DNA of 64,000 nucleotides from an uncultured archaeon. GTDB taxonomy: Archaea > Nanobdellota > Nanobdellia > Woesearchaeales > CAIVOO01. The DNA lies in contig CAIVED010000024.1 of assembly GCA_903904885.1 (NCBI GenBank), forward strand, positions 90,527 to 154,526, read 5' to 3'. The notes under the pieces were generated by a model that was given only the letters and a program-made list of their open reading frames with translations, did not search any database and was not told the DNA's origin. Below, piece by piece: positions 16,928-27,000 of this stretch (position 1 is its first letter; every line of letters starts with the position of its first letter). The position numbers and the translations under genes were made by a program.

Positions 16928-17179
16928 TTATTGGAAAATCCCCGACAGATTGCTAACATTCAAGGCATTCTGCCCGGCGTAGGCTGCCAAACTCTGTCCC
17001 AGAAGCCAGATAAGCAGCGGGTCAGCGACAATAAAAACAAATGCGCCGATGAGGTAGTTCCTGCTTGTTTTGAAGTCGGTTTTCTTAAGGTTGTAGAAAA
17101 ACAAAGCCAGCATTATAATCCCTGTCGCTATGCTGATTACGTTTGCTGCCAGAATTATTGAAGTTGATCCCAGCTCCAT
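16928..17179 (-). CDS. Small membrane protein
   Basis: 83 residues with two to three hydrophobic segments (STSIILAANVISIATGIIML, YLIGAFVFIVADPLLIWLL) and a basic loop. A TATA-like TTTTTTATAG lies about 30 nt upstream of the start. No recognised family. It is divergent from the caspase-like gene that follows. Confidence 0.5.
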   Translation of the reverse strand: MELGSTSIILAANVISIATGIIMLALFFYNLKKTDFKTSRNYLIGAFVFIVADPLLIWLLGQSLAAYAGQNALNVSNLSGIFQ

Positions 17180-17251
17180 GCAAACTGTTGTTTGATTAAG
17201 ACTATAAAAAACTTTACTTAGTTATTTATATACCCGCAAAATCTCAAGCAT

Positions 17252-17725
17252 ATGAGAGTCTTCAATTACCAGAACCTGACATTATGCCAGTCTGCCAGAT
17301 TTGACGGGCTGTTTGAGGGCAGGGAGATGAAGGAAAGAGCATACGGGCATGCCCATGATTTTATTAGAAGCAAAACATTCAGGGAGGTATTGTCAGCTCA
17401 CCACAAGGAGACAGGACTTTGCGGATACCTTCTTTTGTTCGCCCACGGGGAGGTGAACGGCAATGGAAACTGGTTTTTCCATGACGGGGAAAGAAGGCTG
17501 TTAATGCAAAATTGGATTGACAGAAATGACGGCAATTGCCTTGCGATGCTCCTTAGCTGCTGCAACTCAAGGGATTATGAGGTTTCATCTAAAAAATCAA
17601 TAATCATACATCCCGCTTGCGATATAGAACTTATGAGACCATCAAATCTAAGAATATTTGTTCCAGGCGAGGGCTATCTTGACAAATACCGCCAAAGAAG
17701 AGAATATATAGAATCGCACTGCTAA
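17252..17725 (+). CDS. Possible caspase-fold protein, unknown function
   Basis: 157 residues, no signal peptide. YLLLFAHGEVNGNGNW followed about 35 residues later by AMLLSCCNSRDYE resembles the strand-His-Gly and strand-Cys arrangement of clan CD (caspase-like) peptidases. The spacing and hydrophobic strands fit, but no family is recognised. TATA (GTTATTTATATACC, 17220-17233) about 25 nt before the ATG. It overlaps the end of eL15 by four bases, convergent. Confidence 0.45.
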   Translation: MRVFNYQNLTLCQSARFDGLFEGREMKERAYGHAHDFIRSKTFREVLSAHHKETGLCGYLLLFAHGEVNGNGNWFFHDGERRLLMQNWIDRNDGNCLAMLLSCCNSRDYEVSSKKSIIIHPACDIELMRPSNLRIFVPGEGYLDKYRQRREYIESHC

Positions 17726-18300
17726 TTCATTTGCGTTTTTCTCTTCCTGTTGAAGTTTGCCTGCTTGCTTGGCCTTAGCTGCTCTGCGCCCTTGCCCTTG
17801 CGGGTCAGCCCTCTTGATTTCTTTGCAGAAGCTGTCAGCCCTCTTGAGGATCTTCCCTTTTCATTTGCAATCCATCTTAGGTGCTCATTTTTCAGGGTTT
17901 CAGGATGTGCCCTGTCAACAAGAATGATTTCATACCAGTAGCTTCTGCCGTCCTCGCCGGCGTAGTATGAATTCAAAACTTCGCAATTGGAATATTTTGA
18001 AGCTGCCCTCTGCTCGGCAACTGTCTGGTAACTCATGTCAAGGATTTTCTTTCTCCTGGAGTGTCTTGACCTTCTGCCTTTTCTTATTTTGGGTCTCATA
18101 CGCCCGCCTCTTTCGACTCTCTGGCGGACAAGAATTATTCCTAGTTTCGGCTTGTAGCCAAGGGCCCTCGCCCTGTCTAATCTTGATGGCCTTTCTATTC
18201 TTACTGTTGCAGTTTCTCCTCTCCATATGAGAGTATTAGCTTTTACTATGCTGTCTGCATTTTTCTTCCAGGCTTCCTTGATGTATTTGTACATTCCCAT
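17722..18300 (-). CDS. rpl15e: Ribosomal protein eL15
   Basis: 192 residues from ATG 18300 (MGMYKYIKEAWKK), the usual eL15 start; an upstream in-frame ATG at 18324 is less typical. Very basic; conserved segments RPSRLDRARALGYKPK, RQRVERGGRMRPKIRKGRRS and SYYAGEDGRSYWYEIILVD identify the large-subunit protein. The leader contains a palindromic element (18361-18410) that also occurs upstream of L12. Confidence 0.96.
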   Translation of the reverse strand: MGMYKYIKEAWKKNADSIVKANTLIWRGETATVRIERPSRLDRARALGYKPKLGIILVRQRVERGGRMRPKIRKGRRSRHSRRKKILDMSYQTVAEQRAASKYSNCEVLNSYYAGEDGRSYWYEIILVDRAHPETLKNEHLRWIANEKGRSSRGLTASAKKSRGLTRKGKGAEQLRPSKQANFNRKRKTQMN

Positions 18301-18360
18301 TTTAACAGTGTAGAAGTATCTCAAGTTTGAGATTCAGGTGCCCTCTTTGAGCCTTAGGCA

Positions 18361-18410
18361 TTTTCTCGCGAAAAGAGGTCAGCAAACCGCAGTTTGCGCT
18401 GCCTTCGAGA
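18361..18410 (-). repeat. Palindromic leader element, copy 1 (upstream of eL15)
   Basis: The core CAGCAAACCGCAGTTTGCGC plus TGCCT (18380-18404) is identical over 25 bp to 55150-55174. Both are flanked by a TCGCGAA block and by a short arm (GAG/CTC type) that pairs across the core. On the minus strand it lies about 60 nt upstream of the eL15 start. It folds into a hairpin with GCAAAC pairing to GTTTGC. It could be a leader regulator or a small dispersed repeat. Confidence 0.65.
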
Positions 18411-18473
18411 GGAAGCATTCCCACATTTCTACAGACAGAAGGAATTTAGAGGTTATTTATAAAGGTGATGGTG

Positions 18474-18797
18474 TCAAAGCCCAGCATCTCTTAATATTTT
18501 GTCTCTTGCTTGGTATTCTGGATTTGGGGGTTCTGCTCGGTAGGCAGTGAAAATGTCTTGGACCAGGTCAACATCGTTATAGAAATGATAAGGAACTGCA
18601 TGATTAGTGTGGGGTTTCAATAGCTCTTCATCTATAACCGTAGGTTCCGATATTCTTCTCCCGAGCACAGTTATCTTTCCTTTTTCATTATTCATGACAA
18701 CTTTCATTCCATATCTTTTATCACAAATAACATCGCCTGGCTGAAGCAGGGCAAGGTCAGCTACGTTTTTCAGTAATTTAATTGTCAAATCTCTCAT
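18474..18797 (-). CDS. Small protein, distant paralogue of its neighbour, unknown
   Basis: 107 residues. It starts two bases after the stop of the next gene upstream (18800-19117) and shares with it the overall layout: a short N-terminal segment, a beta-rich GDV(V/I) stretch (LLQPGDVICDKRYGMKVV) and a C-terminal (L)LR-AGL ending (DKILRDAGL). No catalytic motif. The pair forms an operon, function unknown. Confidence 0.55.
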   Translation of the reverse strand: MRDLTIKLLKNVADLALLQPGDVICDKRYGMKVVMNNEKGKITVLGRRISEPTVIDEELLKPHTNHAVPYHFYNDVDLVQDIFTAYRAEPPNPEYQARDKILRDAGL

Positions 18798-18799
18798 GT

Positions 18800-19117
18800 T
18801 TAGAGGCCTGCCTGCCGGAGCAGTTCATCAATCGTTTGATACTCTGCAGAACCTTTCTTGTATTGGTCAGTGCGTATGCTTCCTATTTTAGCAGAAGGAA
18901 GAAAATGACCCCAACATCCTCTCTCCATGACTAACATACTCAAAACACTATTTTCAGTACATCTGCTTGCAATCATCATTGTTCTTTTTTCTTGGTCAGT
19001 GCTATCCACAACATACAGGCTGGTCTCTGTTGGATCAACAAAAACCACGACATCTCCTCTCGTAAGCTTAAGTGCCTCGTCATAATCTTTGGGTAGTTTA
19101 ATTTTTATTTCGTCCAT
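18800..19117 (-). CDS. Small protein, first gene of a paralogous pair, unknown
   Basis: 105 residues from ATG 19117 (MDEIKIKLPKDYDEAL), preferred because a TATA box (AATTTATATAG) lies about 25 nt upstream; the longer frame to 19132 would start within the leader. Contains KLTRGDVVVFVDPTETSLYV and ends IDELLRQAGL, like its downstream neighbour. Possibly a small beta-barrel regulator; no family recognised. Confidence 0.55.
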   Translation of the reverse strand: MDEIKIKLPKDYDEALKLTRGDVVVFVDPTETSLYVVDSTDQEKRTMMIASRCTENSVLSMLVMERGCWGHFLPSAKIGSIRTDQYKKGSAEYQTIDELLRQAGL

Positions 19118-19234
19118 TTTAACACTAATCAAATGGTGCTATATAAATTTTATCATTTTAACCACTTTCCAATAAAAAACTTTTTCAACAAACTATATAA
19201 ATAAGCTTTATTTTCCATATTTAAGGGGGTTTGA

Positions 19235-19972
19235 ATGATTAATCTGGAGAGGCGATTAGGATTAGCGATATTTCTTGAAAAAGGAGGCAGTTTGGGCTCA
19301 AAAGCCATAAAACTGCCCAAAGCTGACATAAGGACATTTTCACAGATAAAAAAGGTCCTTTTCCGCCCAAAAACCAAGCTGAGGAAATTCTATTATATGT
19401 ACCGGAATGTAGCCCAAAATGCTGCTCTCAAAAAATACAAACTGAGGTTCGACATAACTGTAATTCCCCATCACGAAATCGGCAAGGAGGAAATCAAGAC
19501 ATCAGGGCACTATCATGCGCATCTGAGAAAGTCAGATTTGACCTATCCGGAAGTCTATCAGGTAATCCACGGAACTGCGCTTTACATTTTGCAGAAAAAA
19601 TCGGGAAGTAAAATAACAGATGTGGTGGCGGTTGAGGCAAAGCCGGGGAATATAGTGATTGTCCCCCCAAATTACGGCCACATAACAGTTAACCCTTCAA
19701 AGCAAACACTTGTTATGGCAAACATTGTTTACTCAAAATTCAAATCGCAGTACAAGGGAATGGAGAAAAAGCACGGGGCGGCATACTATGTTGTCGAGAG
19801 AAACAACAAAATCGCATTTGTGGTAAACCCGCACTACGGATATGCCCCGAAAATCAGGTTCAGCGAGCCAAACGGCAGGAAACTGAGGTCTCCAATTTAC
19901 TCAGATTTCACAAAAAATCCTGAAAAATATTTTTTCCTTATCAAACCACAAAAAAACAAAATCACAATCTAA
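19235..19972 (+). CDS. pgi: Cupin-type glucose-6-phosphate isomerase
   Basis: 245 residues. The metal-binding cupin motif is SGHYHAHLRKSDLTYPEVYQ (His, His, Glu ligands) with the later His in PPNYGHITVN, as in archaeal type PGI. It interconverts glucose-6-P and fructose-6-P. The first 55 residues precede the canonical PGI start, a modest extension. AAGGGGG serves as ribosome site before the ATG, and TATA lies at 19194-19203. The following ROK kinase is 13 bases away, forming a sugar operon. Confidence 0.92.
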   Translation: MINLERRLGLAIFLEKGGSLGSKAIKLPKADIRTFSQIKKVLFRPKTKLRKFYYMYRNVAQNAALKKYKLRFDITVIPHHEIGKEEIKTSGHYHAHLRKSDLTYPEVYQVIHGTALYILQKKSGSKITDVVAVEAKPGNIVIVPPNYGHITVNPSKQTLVMANIVYSKFKSQYKGMEKKHGAAYYVVERNNKIAFVVNPHYGYAPKIRFSEPNGRKLRSPIYSDFTKNPEKYFFLIKPQKNKITI

Positions 19973-19985
19973 ACAGGAGGCGAAA

Positions 19986-20867
19986 ATGGAAAAAGAGTAT
20001 TTGATCGGTGTCGATCTTGGCGGCACGAAAATAGAGGCAGGCCTTGTTGACCTGAACGGAAAAGTTGTTAAAAAAATTGTCATGCCCACAGAGGCCAGCA
20101 AGGGCAAGGCGCAGGTCATACAAAACATTGTTTTTTGCGTTAACAAGCTAAGAAAGGACACAATATTGGGCGTTGGCGTTGGGATTCCAGGGCCTACTGA
20201 TTTCAGGAGAGGGGTTGCGATGAATCCCCCGAACCTGCCCGGCTGGAAAGAGGTTCCTTTAAAGAAAATTCTTGAAGAAAAACTGCATCTCAATGTTGCG
20301 GTTGAAAATGATGCCAAGTGCTTTGCACTGGCAGAGTATAAGTGCGGCTATGAAAAGAAAGTCCAGAATCTTGTGGGCATAACAGTCGGCACAGGAATAG
20401 GTTCTGGGATAATTATCAACGGAAAGCTTTACAGAGGAAGCGCTGATTCTGCAGGCGAAATCGGCCACATGAAAATTGTTGACGACGGGGCAAAATGCGG
20501 CTGTGGGAATAGCGGATGCCTGGAGCAGTACGCTTCCGGAAGGGCCATCGAAAGAATGTTCTTTGAAATGACAAAAAAGAAATTATCCACTGAGGAGATT
20601 GCCGAGCTTTCAAAAACAAACGCAAAAGCAAGAAAGGCAATAGAAACCGCTGCGATGTATCTTGGCAGGGGCCTTGCAAATGTGGCAGTAACACTGAGCC
20701 CGGAAATCATTGTCGTTGACGGCGGGGTTGCAAAAATAAAGAACTTCGTCAGCATGGCAGAGAAGGAAGCGCTGAACCACATGAAGATACTGCCAAGAAA
20801 AGTTCCGATAATCCACTCAAAGACAGAGGATGCGGGCATTCTGGGAGCGGCGTCAATCGTATTTTAG
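19986..20867 (+). CDS. ROK-family sugar kinase (probable glucokinase)
   Basis: 293 residues. Phosphate loop GVDLGGTKIEAGLVD, catalytic Asp in AVENDAKC, TVGTGIGSGII, and the ROK zinc motif CGCGNSGCLEQYASG are all present. This is a cytosolic ATP-dependent hexokinase of the ROK family; glucose is the likely substrate because the gene follows pgi. AGGAGG precedes the ATG. The 3' end overlaps the convergent gene by 15 bases. Confidence 0.92.
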   Translation: MEKEYLIGVDLGGTKIEAGLVDLNGKVVKKIVMPTEASKGKAQVIQNIVFCVNKLRKDTILGVGVGIPGPTDFRRGVAMNPPNLPGWKEVPLKKILEEKLHLNVAVENDAKCFALAEYKCGYEKKVQNLVGITVGTGIGSGIIINGKLYRGSADSAGEIGHMKIVDDGAKCGCGNSGCLEQYASGRAIERMFFEMTKKKLSTEEIAELSKTNAKARKAIETAAMYLGRGLANVAVTLSPEIIVVDGGVAKIKNFVSMAEKEALNHMKILPRKVPIIHSKTEDAGILGAASIVF

Positions 20868-21596
20868 GATTTTTCCGTGCAGGCCAGGGCTAATCCCCAC
20901 ATGAATGTGTTCTTGTTTGTTTAAGCTAGAAAGTGCGCTGTAAAAATCTTCCTCTGGGCAGGCAACAATCAGGTCAATCTCAAATTTATGGGTCTGCTTT
21001 GAAAAAGCATTTCCCGGTTCATGTTGTATGTATTCAAAACTAGATATGATGTCCGCTGTTTCAAGATGCTGTTTAAGCAGGATTGCAACGTAGCTCTCGG
21101 TAGCAGCACCCTTTATTGCACCCATTTGCCTGACAAAATTGTCCCCAGACAGGCGGGTGGCCTCGCGGGCAATGAATCTCTCGCGCGGGGAATCTCGCTC
21201 ATGCAATGATGCAAGGAGAATTTTCTCCCGGTTATCATACAGTGCTGTGGCAAATGCCCGTTCATCATCGCGCAGTTTTCCGCAGGTTTCTATCATCCTC
21301 TCATATGCCTGTTCCATGATTTCCTTTTTAAGCCAAGAAAGCCTTACAACAAAGTCCGCAGGATGGGGGCCTATTCCGCTAAAATAAGATGAATAGTAGC
21401 AAAACCCACCTATAATCTCGTTTTCCCTCGCGATTTTACGAACATAATTCCTCGATCTTGAGGCCTGTATTTTTCTCCCAGGAAAGCTTCTTGACCTGGA
21501 GTTTTTGTGGGTGTCAGAAGCTACCTCTATAACCGCAGCAAATCCGTACTTTCTTATTCTTTCAGCCAGTTCAGGTTCTTCAATTGTTCCATTCAT
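20853..21596 (-). CDS. Hypothetical protein
   Basis: 247 residues, soluble, mixed charge. Noticeable segments are a basic SRSRSFPGRKIQASRSRN tract (residues 33-50), a helical middle with ERFIAREATRLSGDNFV, and a C-terminal beta segment KFEIDLIVACPEEDFYS. No family recognised. It overlaps the sugar kinase end by 15 bases on the opposite strand and is divergent from the deaminase gene, whose TATA lies in the shared spacer. Confidence 0.55.
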   Translation of the reverse strand: MNGTIEEPELAERIRKYGFAAVIEVASDTHKNSRSRSFPGRKIQASRSRNYVRKIARENEIIGGFCYYSSYFSGIGPHPADFVVRLSWLKKEIMEQAYERMIETCGKLRDDERAFATALYDNREKILLASLHERDSPRERFIAREATRLSGDNFVRQMGAIKGAATESYVAILLKQHLETADIISSFEYIQHEPGNAFSKQTHKFEIDLIVACPEEDFYSALSSLNKQEHIHVGISPGLHGKILKYD

Positions 21597-21671
21597 ATTG
21601 TAACTACCATTAAGTGGATATTTATAAAGGTTTCTGGAAATGTTTATATTCTACCTGTTTTTCGAAGCTTT

Positions 21672-22172
21672 ATGGAGCAGGTAAAAAAAATACTGGAGCG
21701 GGTTTTAATGCGCGAGCAAACCTGCAGGGCGCATCCTTTGGCAGTTGTAATAGAAGCCTTAGACATTGGCTATGTTACCGGCTGGAACGGCTCAAATACC
21801 TGCGTAATTGACGGCAAATGCATTCATGATGATGTTCCCATGCAGGGCATAGATGTTCTTTGCCATCCTGTTCACGCAGAAGGAAGGGCGATTGCAAGGG
21901 CAGCAAGAAAAAGCATGAGACTTTTGGATGCCACGCTTTACATGAGTTCCTGGTTTCCGTGCGCGGCCTGCGCAGAGGCAATTGTTGAGGCGGGCATAAG
22001 AGCGATTGTAACGCCTGACAGGATTTATTCCAACCAGAAAAAGTTCATTCTTGTCCCGGAATTAACCGGCAGCAGGTTATACAGTTTTGAGCTGGCTGAA
22101 CAGATTCTAAGAAAAAACAAAGTCATTATCCAGGTTAATCCTGAGATAAGGCCTGAATTTCCAAAAACTTAA
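21672..22172 (+). CDS. Cytidine/deoxycytidylate-deaminase-family protein
   Basis: 166 residues from ATG 21672; the longer frame from 21507 includes the promoter (TATA ATGTTTATATTC, 21639-21650). Zinc signature: HAEGRAIARAAR followed by SSWFPCAACAEAIVEAG (PCxxC). The target is a free nucleoside/nucleotide base such as cytidine or dCMP. It heads a run with MTA phosphorylase and apt, so a nucleotide salvage role is likely. The exact substrate cannot be set. Confidence 0.82.
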   Translation: MEQVKKILERVLMREQTCRAHPLAVVIEALDIGYVTGWNGSNTCVIDGKCIHDDVPMQGIDVLCHPVHAEGRAIARAARKSMRLLDATLYMSSWFPCAACAEAIVEAGIRAIVTPDRIYSNQKKFILVPELTGSRLYSFELAEQILRKNKVIIQVNPEIRPEFPKT

Positions 22173-22196
22173 ATAACCTTTAACTTTTTTCTTCTC

Positions 22197-22958
22197 ATGC
22201 TCAAAATCGGCATCATCGGCGGCTCGGGGTTTGATGACCCGGACATTCTGAAGGACAAGAAAGAAGTTGAAGTTGATACACCCTATGGAAAGCCGTCTTC
22301 TGTCTTGACCTGCGGGAAGATTGGCGGAATTGATGTTGTCCTTTTGGCTCGCCACGGGAAAAAGCATTCGATTTACCCGACTGGTGTTAATTTCAGGGCA
22401 AATATCCATGCATTGAAAGAGCAGGGCTGCACTCACATTATCGCAACAACTGCCTGCGGTTCGTTGAGGGAGCAAATCAAGCCAAATGATTTTGTCTTCG
22501 TCGACCAGTTCATTGATTTCACAAAACACAGGACATTGACTTTCCACGACAAGGATGTAATCCACACTCCGATGGCAGAGCCGTTCTGCGAATGCTTGAG
22601 GAAAATATTGGCAGAGGCTTCCATTGAATTGAAGCTGAAATTCCACGATGGCGGGACGGTTGTAACAATCGAAGGCCCGAGATTCTCGACAAAAGCTGAA
22701 AGCTACATGTTTCGTACACTTGGAGCAGATGTAATTAACATGAGCACAGTTCCGGAAGTAATTCTCGCAAGGGAAGCCAAAATCTGCTATCAGGCAATTG
22801 CCATGTCAACCGATTATGATTGCTGGAAAGAAGGAGAAGAGCCGGTTACCTGGGAAATGATTATTGACAGGATGAAACTTAATTCTGAGAATGTGAAGAG
22901 GCTGATACTGGCGGTGATACCGAAGATTAAAGAAGAGAATTGTGGTTGCAGGATTTAA
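22197..22958 (+). CDS. mtnP: S-methyl-5'-thioadenosine phosphorylase
   Basis: 253 residues. [14 protein letters not shown] at the start, [20 protein letters not shown] (phosphate site), [25 protein letters not shown] and [14 protein letters not shown] are hallmark MTAP/PNP segments. It splits methylthioadenosine into adenine and methylthioribose-1-phosphate. The adenine product is the substrate of the apt gene two genes downstream, so context supports MTA over guanosine. Confidence 0.92.
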   Translation: MLKIGIIGGSGFDDPDILKDKKEVEVDTPYGKPSSVLTCGKIGGIDVVLLARHGKKHSIYPTGVNFRANIHALKEQGCTHIIATTACGSLREQIKPNDFVFVDQFIDFTKHRTLTFHDKDVIHTPMAEPFCECLRKILAEASIELKLKFHDGGTVVTIEGPRFSTKAESYMFRTLGADVINMSTVPEVILAREAKICYQAIAMSTDYDCWKEGEEPVTWEMIIDRMKLNSENVKRLILAVIPKIKEENCGCRI

Positions 22959-23010
22959 TTGTCAATTTTTACCAAAAAATATATAAAATCGAAAGAAAAC
23001 AATAATCTGG

Positions 23011-23421
23011 GTGGTTAGGATAGGATACATAAAGGCAATTTTAAGAGAATTTTTTGTTCGCGAAACCAATCCTTTGGTTGAGCTTTTAGCTGATCTTAAG
23101 CGAGCTGGTTCTTCAGCATTTTCTATAAATGATTTTGGGGTTGATGAACAAGGCATATTTGCTGAGATACATGACGAGCCATTCGGAAGCATTGTTTATT
23201 TTCACCAGTTTAAATCAGACTCTCCTTCCAGGGAAATGGAGGCGCTTGTAAACAACGCCCGGAACAGGGGGTTTTCTGTTTATTTTTCCCCAGACGCAGT
23301 TGCTGCAAAATATAGAAAAGCCGGCGACCCTTTATGTTCACCCCATGCTATCATCAATGTTAGGCTCCAGGCTACAAGACAGACTTCTAAACCAAAAGAA
23401 GGTTACGCAGCATGCCAATAA
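23011..23421 (+). CDS. Hypothetical protein between mtnP and apt
   Basis: 136 residues starting with GTG (VRIGYIKAILREFF). The start is supported by a TATA box (AAATATATAAAAT, 22976-22988) about 25 nt upstream. Alpha/beta composition; FSINDFGVDEQGIFAEIHDE and VNNARNRGFSVYF are the clearest segments. It overlaps the apt start by 10 bases, so it is cotranscribed with it. No family recognised. Confidence 0.5.
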   Translation: MVRIGYIKAILREFFVRETNPLVELLADLKRAGSSAFSINDFGVDEQGIFAEIHDEPFGSIVYFHQFKSDSPSREMEALVNNARNRGFSVYFSPDAVAAKYRKAGDPLCSPHAIINVRLQATRQTSKPKEGYAACQ

Positions 23422-23939
23422 AATCCCGAATCCGAACAGTTCCTGACTGGCCCAAGAAGGGCGTCATGTTCAGGGACATTACAACTTTGATAAAAGACCC
23501 AATTGGATGGAAGCTTGTTCTTGACGATTTCCTGAAGAGATACAAAGACAGAGACATTGATGTTGTGGTTGGAATTGATTCCCGCGGTTTCATCATCGGC
23601 GGCGCTCTTGCATATTTGATGGGCAAGGGCTTTGTGCCTGTGAGAAAGAAAGGAAAGCTTCCTGCTGAAACTGTTTCAGAAACCTATGAACTTGAATACG
23701 GAACAGATACGATTGAAATTCATAAAGATGCAATTGAAAACGGGCAGAAGGTTTTGATTGTTGATGATTTACTGGCAACAGGCGGTACTTCATTGGCAGC
23801 AGCAAAACTTGTGAAAAAACTTGGCGGAGAAATTGTCGAACTAGCATTCATTGTTAATCTGCCAGACCTCAAAGGCGGAGAGAAGCTGAAATCTGCAGGA
23901 TTGAAATATTACGCACAGGCAGAGTTTGAAGGGGATTAG
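23412..23939 (+). CDS. apt: Adenine phosphoribosyltransferase
   Basis: 175 residues. Typical APRT N-terminus (PDWPKKGVMFRDITTLI), GIDSRGFIIGGALAYLMG, and the PRPP-binding motif VLIVDDLLATGGTSLAAAKL. It makes AMP from adenine and PRPP. With MTA phosphorylase upstream the pathway recovers adenine from methylthioadenosine. Normal length for the family. Confidence 0.95.
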   Translation: MPIKSRIRTVPDWPKKGVMFRDITTLIKDPIGWKLVLDDFLKRYKDRDIDVVVGIDSRGFIIGGALAYLMGKGFVPVRKKGKLPAETVSETYELEYGTDTIEIHKDAIENGQKVLIVDDLLATGGTSLAAAKLVKKLGGEIVELAFIVNLPDLKGGEKLKSAGLKYYAQAEFEGD

Positions 23940-24016
23940 TTCTTTGGATATAATCAATATTGAAAAAGTATATAAATACTATTGAACAAAGAGAGCCTAG
24001 GTGGGGGTTCGGGTTA

Positions 24017-27000
24017 ATGAAGAAATGGGCAGTTGGGTTAGTATTGATTTTTATCGCACTAATCGAAGCAACAGCTATCCTGGCTGCAGACACAACCGCC
24101 CCAAATGTTACCATAGGCAGCCCTTCAACAGGTTCGATTGTGGGAGGAAACAGTGTTTCTGTCTCAGCTTCTGCAACAGATAATGTCATGGTTTCTTCCA
24201 TGAAAGTGTTCTTAACAAATAGCGGGGGCTCAACGAGTCAAATCTGCAATCCTAGTTATGGTGGAAGTTCACTTTCATGTAACTGGGTTTCTACCTCTGT
24301 GTCAGATGGAAGCTACACAATTACTGTTCATGCCTGGGATAATGCAACACCTGCAAATGACGGAAGCAGCCATGTAACAATTTCCGTGGATAACACCGCG
24401 CCAAGCGTCTACATATCAGCCCCGCCTAACGGAGGGACTGTCAGCGGTTCAAGCGTTAACATATATTCCTATGCCTCAGATAATAATGCTGTAAGCTACA
24501 TGAAAATATTCCTGACAAATACTGCCACAGGAATTACAAACCAGATTTGCAATTCAAGGTATGATGCAAGCTCTGCCAATTGCTATTGGAACTCTACATC
24601 AGTGTCAGATGGGAGTTACAGGATTACTGTTCACGCATGGGATGCCGTGGGAAACGACGGGTCCACATATGTTTCAATAAATGTTCAGAATGCAGATCTG
24701 ACACCCCCGACGGTTACCATCCAGCAGCCAAGCAATGGGGCAGTTTTGTCAAATTCGGTTTCAATAATGGCTTCTGCAACGGATAATGAGGCAGTTAGTT
24801 ATATGAAAGTTTTTCTTACAAACAGTTCAGGCAATACTGTTCAGATATGCAACCCTAGTTATGGTGGGAGCTCGCTTTCATGTAGCTGGGATTCAACAAC
24901 TATGCCCGACGGCAGTTACAGAATTACGGTCCATGCCTGGGACACTGCAACTCCGGCAAATGATGGAAGTAGTTACGTATCGGTTACAGTTAGGAATGCG
25001 GACACAACAGCACCAATTGTTTCAATACAGCAGCCTTCAAATGGCCAGACGGTTTCTGGTTCTGCTTCAATAATCGCATCTGCAACTGACAATGTTGCTG
25101 TGGCTTACATGAAGGTTTTTCTTACAAACAGTTCAGGAAATACAACTCAGATTTGCGACCTCAAGTATAATGCAAGTTCTCTTGCGTGCAGCTGGGATTC
25201 TACTGCAACTCCGAATGGAAGTTATACTTTAACTGTTCACGCATGGGATGTAGCTACGAACGATGGAAAGGCGCAGGTCAGCATAACCGTAAACAACCAG
25301 CAAAATGTTTCAGACAATGTATCTCCTGCGGTTACCATAATGTCTCCCTTGAACCTTCAGACTGTTTCAGCAATTGTTCCTATAACTGCAACAGCAACTG
25401 ACAATGTTGCCGTCGCCTACATGAAGGTTTTTCTTACAAACAGCTTAGGAAATACAACTCAGATTTGCGACCTCAGGTATAATGCGAGTTCGCTTGGCTG
25501 TTCCTGGGATTCAACAAATGTTAGCGATGGGGACTACAAAATTACAGTCCACGCCTGGGATACGTCGATGAATGATGGGAAATCTGATATTAATGTGACT
25601 ATTGAAAACATTTGCACACCTGGAGTAGGGATGCCTTTAGCCGGCATGACAATACCTGGAAGCCTGATAGTGCCGAATGGGCTGTATGGGTGGAGGTGGA
25701 GAAACAATTCCTGGCAGAATCATACCGGGATTGACATCAGAGCATCTTTTGGAACACCGGTTTTCGCAACAGAGGAAGGATTTGTATCTTCTCACAGTTA
25801 CTTAAACGATCTTGGTTATTATGTATGTGTGGGTCACACAGGTAATTATTCCACAGTCTATGCTCATCTTAGCAAAAATGATTATTTTAATGATAGCCAG
25901 ACGGTTTGCAGAGGGCAATTAATCGGTAACACGGGTATTAGCGGAGACTATGGAGGAACACCGCATCTCCATTTTGCGGTTTATAACGGGAAGTATTGCG
26001 TTGCTAAACCAGGGTTCAGGCATCCTTGCATTTACCTGGGTGTAGGCAATTATTATGATTGCAATAGCCCTTATTCATCAACCCAGCAAAATTCAGGCAA
26101 CACATCGAACAAAACTACTGTTAGCGTTCCTGCGGTGATAAACAAAAGCGTTACAAAGGCAATCATGTATCTTGAATGGGCAGGGGACAATCCCGGGTTT
26201 ACCATAAAGTACCCAAATGGAACTGAGATAGGCCCAAATGTATCGGGTCAGGGAATAACCTATGTTGAAAATGACACTTACAAATATTATGAAATAGAAA
26301 ATCCCGACATCGGCAACTGGACAATGGATCTGCGGTCTTCTGACAATGGCACTGATTACACCCTCTCGCTATTTTTGTTTGAAAATGAAAGCGAAGCAAA
26401 CGCAACAAATCAGACTTATTTGGCCATAAAAGAAATTCCTGCTATTTCTGTTGAAGAGGGCAGCCTCGTCATTGTAAACGTGATGGTTGAGAATGCAACT
26501 GGCAATGTGACCTATTTCATAAACGATTCCAGGTTCAACCAGTCAGGAAATGTTTTTACATGGGCGACGAAAGTTGGAGATTATGGGGCCTATAGTTTTT
26601 TGGTGACAGCATCAGATGGCAGCTCCAATGCTTCCAAAAATGTAACTGTAACAGTATCCCGCTCAAAAAACCCTCAGTGCATTTGGGAGGATAAGCAAAT
26701 AACCCGCGATAATTATTCAACCCATTACGATGCGCTTGAAGCTATGGACTTGTTCGGGAACGTTCACATAGTTTTTAATGATGTGCCTTCCGGCGCGTCT
26801 TATCAGAATATTACCTATGTCAAATTATACAAAAATGGGAGCTTGTCTGCAGAAAAGATTCTTAGAAAGGCAACCAATTCAGTTGAATTGTACCATGGAT
26901 CGCTAGAAACGGACTCAAATAATAATCTGCATCTGTTATGGACCGAGATGAGTTCAGACGGTTCAACAAATTTATTGTACATGAAGTTGAATGGCAGTTC

